Below, one piece after another: positions 8,107 through 16,572 of a DNA stretch of 64,000 bases; position 1 is the first letter of the stretch; every line of letters starts with the position of its first letter. The notes below the pieces were generated by a model. It saw only the letters and a program-made list of their open reading frames with translations. It was not told the origin of the DNA and did not search any database. A program made the translations under genes and the position numbers. Location: assembly GCA_027306785.1 (NCBI GenBank), contig DAHUZB010000028.1, positions 1-64,000 on the forward strand, in the 5' to 3' direction. Source of the stretch: Vulcanimicrobiota bacterium (lineage in GTDB: Bacteria; Vulcanimicrobiota; Vulcanimicrobiia; Vulcanimicrobiales; Vulcanimicrobiaceae).

Positions 8107-9321
8107 TTAGTCGCTGCGCCAGGCACGTCCGGGCATCATGCGCTTCATGAAATCCCCGAAGAGCGGAACGGAGAACGAAGTATCGCCGTGTTGCGGGCTG
8201 TAGACCATACCCTTCTTGATGAGATTGCTGCGAAGCGGACCGAGGGCCTCGACACGTGCGCCCAGGACGCCCGCGATATCTCCGGATCGATAGGGCTCGT
8301 CTCCAAGCTCGGCCATTGCTCGTAAATACGTTTTTTCGCGAGGCGTCAAACGATCGAATCGAACGCGAAAGAAGCTTTCGTCCAAGCGTGCGAGCACATA
8401 GGCTCGAATCCGCTCGATATCCGAAATCGTGATCGGCGAGCGAGGTGCGGTATTCCAAGCGTGATAGGCCCACTCTTGGACGAAATACGGATACCCTTTC
8501 GTCGTTTCGAAAATCGCTTGAAGCGCGGCGTCGTCGAAATCGACGTGCTCCGCTAGTGCAGGGCGCCTGATCGCGGTGAACGCGTCGTCGCGATTCAGCG
8601 CTCCGATGCGAGGGAAATCGAAGAGCCGCTCCGCGTAGGATTTTGCGTTGCCCGCAAGTGCGGGGAGTTGCGGAAGTCCGGTCCCGACGACGACGAGCGG
8701 AAGCAGGAGCTGCGTCGTGCGGTGGACGGCCATGATGAGCGCTTCGAGCTGTTCTTTCGTGAGATACTGTAGTTCGTCGATCGCGATGAGGACCGCGCTC
8801 CCGCTTTCCGCCGCGGCCTCTCCAACCTTGATGAAAAGCTCGGTAAGATCGGTGCTGAGGATTCCCGAGTCGGCAGTTCCGATTGCCGGATCGACGCCGA
8901 GCTTGAGTGACTGCTCGTTCAGGTTGAGCGTGAGCGTGAAGCTCTTGAGTGCTTGGAGTGCGGCCTGCATCGCTCCGCCGATGCGGTCGCGCCTGCTCAT
9001 GGCGAAGAGAACGCTGCGTAGCTCCGCCGCGAGCAAGCCGATGAACTCGCCGGATTCGGTGGCCTCCAACTGCGCGACGTGGTACTCGCGTGCTTTCGCG
9101 ATATCGACCGCGCGGTTGAGGAGCACGGTCTTGCCGACCCCCCGTAGCCCGGTCGGGAGGAGACTTTTCGCGCTTCGACGCGCTCTCGCGCGTCCGAACG
9201 TAACGTCGAACGCCTCCAGTAATGCTTCGCGACCGACAAACGCGGGCGGCGGGGCGCCGGCGTTGGGGGAGTAAGGGTTCTGAATTGGATCCAAATCGAA
9301 CAACCTTTTGAATTTATGCAA
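8107..9321 (-). CDS. AAA ATPase of the ORC1/Cdc6-like, STAND-related group
   Basis: A 404-residue ATPase. Walker A is GLRGVGKT (residues 58-65) and Walker B is VLIAIDEL with D182/E183. A sensor-like VVGTGLPQLP follows, and the C-terminus (residues 310-400) looks like a winged-helix domain (LTPREKTYLRAMAEL...GDIAGVLG). It begins FVGREALLEAF, as in ATPases annotated 'ATP-binding protein' and related to archaeal Orc1. A partner or effector domain is not visible. The only in-frame start near the N-terminus is TTG at 9321, preceded closely by a stop; another TTG lies six codons in. The gene has visibly lower GC than its neighbours, stands alone and faces the gcv operon, which suggests recent acquisition. 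Its role is unknown. Confidence 0.8.
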   Translation of the reverse strand: MHKFKRLFDLDPIQNPYSPNAGAPPPAFVGREALLEAFDVTFGRARARRSAKSLLPTGLRGVGKTVLLNRAVDIAKAREYHVAQLEATESGEFIGLLAAELRSVLFAMSRRDRIGGAMQAALQALKSFTLTLNLNEQSLKLGVDPAIGTADSGILSTDLTELFIKVGEAAAESGSAVLIAIDELQYLTKEQLEALIMAVHRTTQLLLPLVVVGTGLPQLPALAGNAKSYAERLFDFPRIGALNRDDAFTAIRRPALAEHVDFDDAALQAIFETTKGYPYFVQEWAYHAWNTAPRSPITISDIERIRAYVLARLDESFFRVRFDRLTPREKTYLRAMAELGDEPYRSGDIAGVLGARVEALGPLRSNLIKKGMVYSPQHGDTSFSVPLFGDFMKRMMPGRAWRSD

Positions 9322-9429
9322 ACCTTATACAACTATACCGTTACAAATATAAGATGCCTATACCCGTGAGCGGGACAAGCGCGTCCAAAAGGGTACTCCT
9401 TTAGGCAGGCGCTTCTTGGCCGCGGGGGC

Positions 9430-9435
9430 TATAAT
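9430..9435 (+). promoter_or_regulatory. -10-like TATAAT upstream of the Nudix-dinB operon
   Basis: A perfect TATAAT lies 62 bases before the Nudix start codon. No good -35 hexamer is found at 16-18 bp spacing, so this is a weak call. The surrounding 9322-9497 gap is otherwise AT-rich near the ATPase start and carries no gene. Confidence 0.3.
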
Positions 9436-9497
9436 GGGAGTAATCGGGGGCGTCGCTTGGGGCCCCCTTCCCTATCTCCCGACGCGGGTGTTTCGAC

Positions 9498-9977
9498 ATG
9501 CGAATCAAGTATGAGGTGTCGGCCGGTGGTCTGGTCTTGCGGCGTCGCGAGACCGGATTCGATGCGTTGTTGATCGGCCGCGGCGAGCCGCGTATCTGGA
9601 CGTTGCCGAAAGGCCACGTGGAAGCGCGCGAGTCGAACGAGCAAGCGGGATTGCGCGAAGTGCGCGAAGAGACGGGATGCTGGGCCGAGATCATCACCCG
9701 GCTCAACGAGATCTCCTACTGGTTCTACGTGGGCAAAGCCAAGCACAAGAAATCCGTGACGTTCTTTTTGATGCGCTATCTCTCGGGCGACACCGCCAAC
9801 CACGATCACGAAGTGGATGAGGCGCGCTGGTTCGAAGTTCCGGCCGCGCGCAAGGCGCTCAAGTACGTCAACGAAAAGCGCCTGGTCGACATGGCGCTCG
9901 AATATATCGCCGCCAATCCCGCCGCCTTCGGCGACGTGCCCATCGTCGCGCGGACGGCCGAACAGAAGACCTCTTGA
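9498..9977 (+). CDS. Nudix hydrolase
   Basis: A 159-residue pyrophosphohydrolase with a complete Nudix box, G39-x5-E45-x7-R53-E54-x2-E57-E58-x-G60. The N-terminal YEVSAGGLVLRR and the charged LPKGHVE segment resemble the bis(5'-nucleosyl)-tetraphosphatase/MutT-like group, but the substrate cannot be assigned. It is the first gene of a tightly packed six-gene operon with scpA, scpB, a methyltransferase, nfo and dinB. Its TGA overlaps the TTG start of scpA as TTGA. Confidence 0.88.
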   Translation: MRIKYEVSAGGLVLRRRETGFDALLIGRGEPRIWTLPKGHVEARESNEQAGLREVREETGCWAEIITRLNEISYWFYVGKAKHKKSVTFFLMRYLSGDTANHDHEVDEARWFEVPAARKALKYVNEKRLVDMALEYIAANPAAFGDVPIVARTAEQKTS

Positions 9978-10786
9978 CCGACGTCGCCCCGCACGCAGAG
10001 ACGACCGAGACCGCCGAAAACGTCGACGAACGCGCACTGCGCGTTCAACTCGACGTGTTCGACGGTCCGCTCGATCTGCTCTTACACCTGATCAAAGAGC
10101 AGCAGCTCGACATCGCGACCGTACCGCTCGCGACCGTGGCCGAGCAGTATCTCGCCTACGTGCGCACGCTCGAAGACCTCGATGTGGAGGTGGCCGCCGA
10201 GTATCTGGTGATCGCGGCCACGCTCGTCTTCCTGAAATCCAAAGCGCTGCTGCCGCCGATTCCGCAAGAGTTTCTCGACGAGACCGAAGAGACGCCCGAG
10301 CAGGTGGAAGAGCGCCTGCGCCGCCGTTTGCTCGCCTACTCGAAGTATCGCGAACTCGGCGTGCAGCTCAAGTCGCGCATGGACGAGGCGAGCGGATTCT
10401 ACTTCCGCGACGCGGGCGATCCGACGAGCGAACTGCAGCAACGCTATCGCGTGGACGCCGAGAAGCTCAAACGCGCCTTCATCGCGATGCTGCAGCAGGC
10501 GCGCCCGGAGAAGCGCGAGATCGTGCGCGAGCGCGTCTCGCTCATCGCGCAGATGGATTACATCACGCGTCAGATGAAGGAGCACGGCGAAGTCTCGTTC
10601 TTCGCGCTTTGCCGCGACCTCGGCATGACGCGCGAGATCATCATCGTCACCTTCCTCGCGATTCTCGAACTGGTGCGTCGCCATCGGGTCGCCTTCGAGC
10701 AGCCCGATCTGAACGACGACATTCGCATCTTTCCGCTCCCGCCCGCTCCCGCGCCGACCGCGGAAGGCGCCGAACCACAAGGGTAA
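9974..10786 (+). CDS. scpA: Segregation and condensation protein A
   Basis: A 270-residue kleisin that bridges the head domains of SMC in the bacterial condensin. The start is a TTG overlapping the Nudix stop. The kleisin N-terminal signature FDGPLDLLLHLIKEQQLDI is at about residues 35-53, and the C-terminal winged helix (FFALCRDLGMTREIIIVTFLAILELVR) binds the SMC cap. The ends are acidic and Pro-rich. scpB follows after three bases. No smc gene is in the window. Confidence 0.95.
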   Translation: MTDVAPHAETTETAENVDERALRVQLDVFDGPLDLLLHLIKEQQLDIATVPLATVAEQYLAYVRTLEDLDVEVAAEYLVIAATLVFLKSKALLPPIPQEFLDETEETPEQVEERLRRRLLAYSKYRELGVQLKSRMDEASGFYFRDAGDPTSELQQRYRVDAEKLKRAFIAMLQQARPEKREIVRERVSLIAQMDYITRQMKEHGEVSFFALCRDLGMTREIIIVTFLAILELVRRHRVAFEQPDLNDDIRIFPLPPAPAPTAEGAEPQG

Positions 10787-10789
10787 GCC

Positions 10790-11572
10790 GTGCAGACCGA
10801 AGAGCCGATCATCGCTCCCGACGAGACCGTCGCGAGCGCCGAACCCGTCGAGACGACCGAAGCCTCCGCGCACGATGAAGCGCAGGAGCTGCATCTCGCC
10901 GCGCAGCGTATCGCGCCCGCGGTGGAGGCGTTGCTTTTCGTCGCGAGCGAACCGCTCGAGACCAAGCGCCTGGCGAAACTGACCGGTGAGGATGAAAAGG
11001 CCGTCGCGCTCGCGCTGCAGGAGCTCTCCGAGCAGTACGGCGGCAATCGCGGCGTCGTGCTGCGCGAGGTCGCGGGCGGCTATCGCCTGGCGACATCGTC
11101 GCTCGTGCGCGACGTGGTCGAAGCCTATCTGTTGCCGCCGAAGACCTCGCTCTCCACGCCCGCGCTGGAAACGCTCGCGATCGTCGCGCACATGCAGCCG
11201 GTCACCAAGAGCGAGATCGAGGCGATTCGCGGCGTGAACTCCGACAGCGTGGTCAACACGCTGCAGGATCGCGGATTGATCGGCGAAGCCGGGCGCAAAG
11301 ACGTGGTCGGCCGCCCGATGACCTATAAGACGACGCCGCTCTTCCTCGAATCGTTCGGCCTGAATTCGATCGACGATCTACCGCAGCTCGAACTCGAGCC
11401 CGGCCAGCCGCTCGAACTCAATCTGCTGCTGCCGCCGGGCGCGCAGGCCGACGCCGCACCGCAAGCGGCCGAAGCGGTCGACTCGCCCGAAGAAACCGAG
11501 CAGCCGATCGCCGAGACACCTGACGAGGCGGTTGAGAGCGACGCGGCTTCTGCCGATACTTCGAACGCATGA
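10790..11572 (+). CDS. scpB: Segregation and condensation protein B
   Basis: A 260-residue partner of ScpA with tandem winged-helix domains. The core (residues 38-190) contains VEALLFVASEPLETKRLAKL and ALETLAIVAHMQPVTKSEIEAIRGVNSDSVVNTL, both typical of ScpB. A low-complexity acidic tail of about 60 residues (Ala, Glu, Pro-rich) follows and is probably disordered. The start is GTG at 10790. The stop overlaps the next start as ATGA. Confidence 0.95.
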   Translation: MQTEEPIIAPDETVASAEPVETTEASAHDEAQELHLAAQRIAPAVEALLFVASEPLETKRLAKLTGEDEKAVALALQELSEQYGGNRGVVLREVAGGYRLATSSLVRDVVEAYLLPPKTSLSTPALETLAIVAHMQPVTKSEIEAIRGVNSDSVVNTLQDRGLIGEAGRKDVVGRPMTYKTTPLFLESFGLNSIDDLPQLELEPGQPLELNLLLPPGAQADAAPQAAEAVDSPEETEQPIAETPDEAVESDAASADTSNA

Positions 11573-12303
11573 CGACCTTCGATTCGCTCGCCGCTGAGTA
11601 CGATGCCGGACGACTGGGCTATTCGAACGAGCTCTACGGCATGCTCGAAGGCTACGGCCTTCGGGCGAATACACCGCTCCTGGATATCGGCTGCGGAACG
11701 GGCCTCGCGAGCGGCCCGCTGATTGCAAAAGGGCACGCCGTCACGGGCGTGGACCCGTCGGTCCCGATGCTCGACCTCGCGCGCCGCGCCTATCCGCGTG
11801 CCGCGTGGGTAGAAGGCGTCGCCGAGGCACTACCGTTCGAGGACCGTTCGTTCGGCGCGGTGATCAGTGCGCAGAGCTTTCACCACGTCGATCGCGCGCA
11901 GGCAATGGCGGAAATCGCGCGCGTGCTCAAACCCGGCGGCATCGTCGCGATCTGGTGGAAGCATCTCATGGGCGACGACGTGGTCAAGATCGTGCGCGAG
12001 CGCGTGGCGACCGAACTCGGCGTCGAGCCCCCGCGCAGCGGCCTGCAAGGCGGTTTTCGCGAATTTTACGCGGCGCGCTTCGCCGACAACGCGCTGCGCG
12101 TGATTCCGTGGCGCACCGCGCTGCCGCTCTCGAAGTACATGCATTACGAGCGCTCGCGGCAGTCGATTCGCGGCGCGTTCGGCGCGAATGCGGAAGAGTA
12201 TTTTGAGCGGTTGGAGAACCGCTTGCGCGAGCGTCTGCCGGCGCATGACGATCCGGTCGTGGCGCTCTCCTACACGCACTATCTCTACCTCGCAACGAAG
12301 TAA
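11569..12303 (+). CDS. Class I SAM-dependent methyltransferase
   Basis: A 244-residue methyltransferase of the Methyltransf_11 type. AdoMet motif I is LLDIGCGTGLASGPL (about residues 42-56) and the acidic motif II loop is VTGVDPSVPML. Motif IV region is GAVISAQSFHHVD and the post-motif is VLKPGGIVAIWW. The substrate is unknown; the family includes small-molecule and lipid methyltransferases. Its place between scpB and nfo in one operon gives no functional clue. Confidence 0.88.
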   Translation: MTTFDSLAAEYDAGRLGYSNELYGMLEGYGLRANTPLLDIGCGTGLASGPLIAKGHAVTGVDPSVPMLDLARRAYPRAAWVEGVAEALPFEDRSFGAVISAQSFHHVDRAQAMAEIARVLKPGGIVAIWWKHLMGDDVVKIVRERVATELGVEPPRSGLQGGFREFYAARFADNALRVIPWRTALPLSKYMHYERSRQSIRGAFGANAEEYFERLENRLRERLPAHDDPVVALSYTHYLYLATK

Positions 12304-12310
12304 CGACCGT

Positions 12311-13159
12311 ATGCGCATCGGTATCCACGTTCGCGTCTCCGGCGGATACGCGAAGGCGATCGAACACGCCCGCTCGGTGGGCTGCACCGCGATCCAGATC
12401 TTTTCCAGCAATCCGCGCAGCTATCGCACGAGCCCGCCCGACGTGCCCGCGCTACAGGCCTTCGCGCAGATGCGCCGCGAGGCGGGGATCGATCCCTGCG
12501 TCATTCACACCCCCTACCTCATCAATCTTGCAAGCGAAGATCCCAAGGTGGTCAACGGGTCGCTCGGGCTGCTGAAAGCCGATCTGGCCAGCGCGGCCGC
12601 GGGCGAGATGCGCTACGTGAATACGCATCTCGGTTCGTACGGCAAGCGGGATCGGAACGAAGGCTTCGCGGCGATCGTCCAAGCGCTCGAGCAGGTGCTC
12701 GAAACGATCGAACCCGGCGTCGACCTGGTGCTCGAAAATTCGGCGGGCGCGGGCAATCTCGCGGGCGGCACGATCGAAGAGCTCGGCCGTTTCATGCGCG
12801 CCGTCGATCATCCGCAGCTCGGCGTCTGCCTCGATACCGCGCACGCCTGGGCGGCGGGCTACGAGATCAATACGCGCGACGGCGTGCATCGCTTTGTCGA
12901 CGAAGCCGAGCGCGAGATCGGTCTCGATCGTCTGCACATGTTCCATTTCAACGACACCGAGATTCCGCTCGGCGCGAGCAAAGATCGTCACTGGCATATC
13001 GGCGAGGGGCTGATCGGTTTCGAAGGCTTCCGCGCGCTTCTCGCGCATCCGGAACTGCGCGAGAAGACCGCGATTTTAGAAACGCCGGGCGAAGACGCCG
13101 ACGATCAGCGTAACATGCAGACGATCCTCGCGATCGAACGAGGCGCGCAGCAGGCGTAG
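12311..13159 (+). CDS. nfo: Endonuclease IV (AP endonuclease)
   Basis: A 282-residue TIM-barrel metal-dependent AP endonuclease that incises DNA 5' of abasic sites in base excision repair. The start is ATG at 12311, which gives the family N-terminus MRIGIHVRVSGG. Metal-ligand motifs are present in order: NTHLGS, LVLENSAGAGN, CLDTAHAWAAGY, MFHFNDT and DRHWHIGEG. Length is normal. It lies four bases before dinB, so two DNA-lesion enzymes are encoded side by side. Confidence 0.95.
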   Translation: MRIGIHVRVSGGYAKAIEHARSVGCTAIQIFSSNPRSYRTSPPDVPALQAFAQMRREAGIDPCVIHTPYLINLASEDPKVVNGSLGLLKADLASAAAGEMRYVNTHLGSYGKRDRNEGFAAIVQALEQVLETIEPGVDLVLENSAGAGNLAGGTIEELGRFMRAVDHPQLGVCLDTAHAWAAGYEINTRDGVHRFVDEAEREIGLDRLHMFHFNDTEIPLGASKDRHWHIGEGLIGFEGFRALLAHPELREKTAILETPGEDADDQRNMQTILAIERGAQQA

Positions 13160-13163
13160 ACCG

Positions 13164-14210
13164 ATGTTCATCGTGCACGTGGACATCGACGCGTTCTATG
13201 CAAGCGTCGCCGTGCGCGATGATCCGAGCCTGCGCGGCAAGCCCGTCGCCATCGCGGGAAGTCATCGCCGCGCCGTGGTCTTGACCGCGTCGTACGAAGC
13301 GCGCCCGTTCGGGGTGCGCTCGGCGATCCCGCTCTATCGCGCGCTCGAGCTCTGCCCGCACCTCATCGTGGTGCGCCCGGAGATGGCGAAATATAAGGAG
13401 ATCTCGCGCGAGGTCTTCGCGATCTTCGGTGCGCGCGGCCACGCGGTCGAAGGACTCTCGCTCGACGAAGCATTCATCGACGTCGGTGGCGTGACACTCG
13501 ACGAGGCGGCGGCATTCGCGCAGACGATCCGTGCCGACGTGCGCGCGCAGGTGGGATTGACGATCAGCGCGGGCGTGGCGAGCGGCAAGATGATCGCAAA
13601 GGTCGCATCCGACAACTGCAAACCCGACGGTTTGCTCGCGATCGCCCCGGGAGAAGAAGCGGCCTTTCTCGCCCCGCTGCCGGTTGGCCGTTTGTGGGGC
13701 ATCGGTCCGAAGACCGCGGCGCGGTTAAACGAGCACGGCATCGGCACGATCGGCCAAGTGGCCGAGCTCGACGATGCGCGGGTGCGGCAGCTCTTCGGCT
13801 CGTGGGGCATCGAGGTGCGCGATCTCGCGCGCGGCATCGATCGCCGTACCGTGGAGCCCGAGCGCGAAACGAAGTCGATCTCGACGGAAGAGACCTTCGA
13901 ATACGACGTGCGCGACGAACGCGTGCTCATCTCCCTGCTGCGCGATTTCGCCAAGGAGCTAGGGGAGAAACTCGAACGCGAGAACTGCACCGCGTCGACC
14001 GTCGGCATCAAGATCAAGCGCGCCGATGTCCGTATCTTCGGACGCCAAACGCACTTGAGCGAACCGACGCGCGACCCACGCCGCATCTACCGCGCCGCGT
14101 TGCACTGCCTGCAGCGCGCTCATCTCAACGGCACGCCGATTCGGCTCTTAGGGCTTCGCGTCGCCTCGCTCACGCAAGGCGACGCAAAACAACTCGGCCT
14201 CTTCGGCTAG
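13164..14210 (+). CDS. dinB: DNA polymerase IV (Y-family translesion polymerase)
   Basis: A 348-residue Y-family polymerase. Catalytic acidic residues are D7 (VDIDAFYASV) and D101/E102 (SLDEAFIDV). The steric-gate region reads AFYASV and the nucleotide-binding YEARPFGVRS follows. The last residues, QLGLF (343-347), match the beta-clamp-binding pentapeptide QL[SD]LF. It closes the operon that begins with the Nudix gene. No LexA-type operator is recognisable upstream of the operon. Confidence 0.95.
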   Translation: MFIVHVDIDAFYASVAVRDDPSLRGKPVAIAGSHRRAVVLTASYEARPFGVRSAIPLYRALELCPHLIVVRPEMAKYKEISREVFAIFGARGHAVEGLSLDEAFIDVGGVTLDEAAAFAQTIRADVRAQVGLTISAGVASGKMIAKVASDNCKPDGLLAIAPGEEAAFLAPLPVGRLWGIGPKTAARLNEHGIGTIGQVAELDDARVRQLFGSWGIEVRDLARGIDRRTVEPERETKSISTEETFEYDVRDERVLISLLRDFAKELGEKLERENCTASTVGIKIKRADVRIFGRQTHLSEPTRDPRRIYRAALHCLQRAHLNGTPIRLLGLRVASLTQGDAKQLGLFG

Positions 14211-14221
14211 CGATCCGACCG

Positions 14222-14329
14222 CTATTCATCGCCCGGCGGAATAATCCGGAGCGCATCAGTCCCGACGGTCGCGGGGAGTCGGTCCGAGTGTTTCGGTCGC
14301 GTCGGATCATCCGATGCGTGCGCGTCGCT
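14222..14329 (-). pseudogene. Remnant of an exported-protein paralog with the middle deleted
   Basis: Read on the minus strand, this start-less 35-codon frame contains DDPTRPKHSDRLPATVGT joined directly to DALRIIPP and a stop. The first part matches TDNPTRPKDSSRLLATVGT near the N-terminus of the neighbouring gene at 14340-14877. The second part matches DAIWIIPP near the C-terminus of that same gene. The remnant therefore looks like a copy that lost its internal part and its signal peptide. It is too short for a functional secreted protein of this type. Confidence 0.6.
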
Positions 14330-14339
14330 TCATCGATCG

Positions 14340-14877
14340 CTAGTGTACCTCGGTCGATGAGAGGTTATGGGGCTCGGGCATGGCCGGTGGGATAATCCAG
14401 ATCGCGTCGGTCGATGGTTCCGCATCGATCAGGCGTATGAGATTGATCGGCTTCGGCCCGATAAACGGCTTCCAATAGATGAGCAGAACCTTCGTCTTCC
14501 CAACGACGAAGGGCGGCGGCAACCGGCGGCAGAGACCGTATTTTCGAATGTACTCTTGCAGACCCCAAGCATCGGTGGGCGATGTTGTCGGTGCACACCG
14601 AAGTGGAGCACCGTCGACCCTGGTGACATAGCTGAGAGAGAACGTTTCCCGTTTCCCGGTAAGCCGAATCGAGAATCGTCATCCTCTCGGAGAGCAGTGA
14701 ATCAGTCGCGTAGAAGTGGTAATCGACGATGGTGCCGACGGTTGCCAAGAGTCGGCTCGAGTCTTTCGGCCGAGTCGGATTATCGGTGATGAAAATTGGA
14801 GAGGCATCCGCGCTAAGACGCCCCCACAAGCTGCAGGTAAGTAGCGTCAAGAATGCAGCTACGGATCGCTTCGTCAC
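14340..14877 (-). pseudogene. Small exported protein gene, apparently frameshifted
   Basis: The 5' part (GTG at 14877, or ATG at 14913) encodes a signal peptide (VAAFLTLLTCSLWGRLSADA) and about 50 more residues. After about 14680 the protein-like sequence continues in a different frame, with alternating hydrophobic residues (RFSIRLTGKRETFSLSYVT, then KVLLIYWKPFIGPKPINLI) down to the stop at 14340. The original frame turns Arg/Ser-rich. A single-base indel between roughly 14665 and 14682 would restore one protein of about 180 residues. This is either a pseudogene or an assembly error. No family was recognised. It is the third member of a minus-strand series of exported proteins. Confidence 0.55.
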
Positions 14878-14976
14878 GCTACTGCGCTCCGCCGTTCTTC
14901 CCTGGTGGCCCACCGGCTAGGAAGCATTTCGGCTTTTGCAAGCCGGACTGCACATCATCGTTGCTATTGCACCCGG

Positions 14977-15519
14977 CTAGGTGCCTAGCTTCCCGTCCCA
15001 GTCGTGAGCGAAGCACGGCGAAAGGGCCGTCGTCGATTCCGTGCCGTATTCAATTCCTTGCATCCGAGTATCTGGAACGACGTGTTCCTCATCGGCGACG
15101 CGACGAATCCACTTCCCGACCGGTAGGCGCTCCGGGTCACCGGCATTGACTGTCAGCGTGAACAACGGCAGCTGGTAGGTCGGCGTCGCAAGTCCGCTCG
15201 GCGTGAAGGTGTCGCGATTCCTGAACGATACGGTCAGCCAGCCCGCGAAATCAGTGTGGAGCACGTTTCCGGCCCGGTACGATACGAAGACGCGATAGAT
15301 TTGCTTCACTTCATTGCCGTGCGAACCCGGAATGTCGGCCTCTCCGAGTCGACGCGGCATGACCGCACCAATCGCACCAAAGCGATACGGGCCGAAGGTG
15401 CATGAACTCCCTGCGCGAGGGATGGGCGGAGACAATGGGTCCGCGGTCGCGGGCCATGGCCATAGCGTTAGACTGACCACAAGTGCGACGAAGATCGCCG
15501 ATAAGACTCGCGGCGTCAT
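14977..15519 (-). CDS. Predicted secreted protein, unknown family
   Basis: A 180-residue protein with a signal peptide (VLSAIFVALVVSLTLW, cleavage near WPATA-D). The ATG at 15519 is chosen because it starts the signal peptide and overlaps the upstream stop as ATGA. It resembles the upstream lipoprotein: GNEVKQIYRVFVSYRAGN matches GDEVSQVFTINLSTGTGAGN, and both proteins end with a Cys-Phe-x3-Trp-x-Gly-Lys motif (CFAHDWDGK against CFSPAWNGK). Two conserved Cys suggest a disulfide. No known function was recognised. The region is lower in GC than the surrounding core genes. Confidence 0.65.
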   Translation of the reverse strand: MTPRVLSAIFVALVVSLTLWPWPATADPLSPPIPRAGSSCTFGPYRFGAIGAVMPRRLGEADIPGSHGNEVKQIYRVFVSYRAGNVLHTDFAGWLTVSFRNRDTFTPSGLATPTYQLPLFTLTVNAGDPERLPVGKWIRRVADEEHVVPDTRMQGIEYGTESTTALSPCFAHDWDGKLGT

Positions 15520-16469
15520 ACACTTGCTTTTCCATTCCACGCGGGAGAAAAGCACGCGGAAACGCCGATCCCGGATCCATGTTTCGCGATGTTGATGAGC
15601 TCTTTCGCGAACTCGTTTCGTATTGCATCGCCAAGCGACGCGCCGCCGGGTGCTGCTAACGCGTCGTTGATCCATGAGGAGAAATTTGCCTCAGACAGTG
15701 ACGCGTTGTTCGCTATACTAAGTTTGCCTAGATCTAAGAAAATCGCTTGATTATAGAGTGGCGTAGAGATTGGCGCCTGATACCAGACTTGGCCACTGAA
15801 CGTTTGCATAAGATAGCCCCCACCAGCGAAAGTATTACCTGCTCCGGTACCGGTCGACAGATTTATCGTGAACACTTGACTCACTTCATCACCGTTTGGT
15901 CCGGTACCGGTGTCCGTGAGACCCATCGGCTGGCCGATCGCAGCGCTGACCCCGCCAGAGCCGGTATTGCATGTTTTATGGGGTGTTGCGGGTCCCTCAT
16001 AGCTTACAACGCATCCAAAAACACACGTCGGGTAGCAGTTGGTGCTCTGGGTGGCAGTGCACGGCCCGTAGCATATGGTACCGCGCGGATTGCACACTTT
16101 CTGGCCATTGCCGCTGCCGCCGGCCCCCGGGTCGGTCCCGCCACCTCCGCCACCGCCGCCACCACCGCTACCGCCGCTACCGCCGCTACCGCCGCCACCC
16201 CACACGCATTCGGTGACATTGGGAGGGCAAACATGCGATACGAGAGCTTTCAGACCGCCTTTCGTCGAGCCGCTGAATTGCGCTGTGGCCCCGCTCGCGC
16301 TGAGGGTTGTGGCAGTCGATTGCTCGTTAGCTGATTGCTCGTTACCCTGATGCTGCACGCGAGTGGAGCTGTTCGTGCTCGGGATTAAGCTGCTATGCGA
16401 GCCGCCGGCGCAAGCTGCGAGGGAGACTGCTAGCAATCCTAGTGCCGCAGTTAATATGCGAATCTTCAA
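15516..16469 (-). CDS. Predicted Gly-rich, Cys-rich lipoprotein, unknown family
   Basis: A 317-residue protein beginning with a lipobox (LLAVSLAAC, Cys20). A Gly/Ser linker lies at about residues 90-120 and is followed by a Cys-rich stretch (about ten Cys between residues 80 and 170). The C-terminal half (from GDEVSQVFTINL) is homologous to the next gene downstream. The start is a TTG at 16469 with GTGGAAA just upstream; the lower-GC 16470-16572 gap probably holds its promoter. No enzymatic motif is visible. A surface-exposed anchored domain on a flexible linker is a reasonable inference. Confidence 0.65.
   Translation of the reverse strand: MKIRILTAALGLLAVSLAACAGGSHSSLIPSTNSSTRVQHQGNEQSANEQSTATTLSASGATAQFSGSTKGGLKALVSHVCPPNVTECVWGGGGSGGSGGSGGGGGGGGGGTDPGAGGSGNGQKVCNPRGTICYGPCTATQSTNCYPTCVFGCVVSYEGPATPHKTCNTGSGGVSAAIGQPMGLTDTGTGPNGDEVSQVFTINLSTGTGAGNTFAGGGYLMQTFSGQVWYQAPISTPLYNQAIFLDLGKLSIANNASLSEANFSSWINDALAAPGGASLGDAIRNEFAKELINIAKHGSGIGVSACFSPAWNGKASV
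16135..16200 (-). repeat. Low-complexity Gly/Ser codon run inside the lipoprotein gene
   Basis: Imperfect triplet and nonamer repeats (plus-strand unit GCTACCGCC) encode a Gly-rich linker with regularly spaced Ser. Such runs can change length by slippage without losing frame. Confidence 0.6.
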
Positions 16470-16572
16470 TTTTCCACACCCATATAAAAGTCACGTTGTT
16501 GTTGACGCTACATGCGCCAAGCTCGTCCCGTTCTTGCCCCCCGACGGCTCCTTTGACTATGGGAGCAAAGGC

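Noticed and set aside
9460-9485. GGGGGC/GCCCCC pairing before the Nudix gene as a terminator
   Set aside because: It lies after the -10-like site in a short GC-rich leader with no T run, and the pairing is not convincing against the GC background.
16135-16200. Repeat-rich DNA considered as a CRISPR-like array
   Set aside because: The units are 3-9 bp without spacers and translate as a Gly/Ser linker within a lipoprotein gene.
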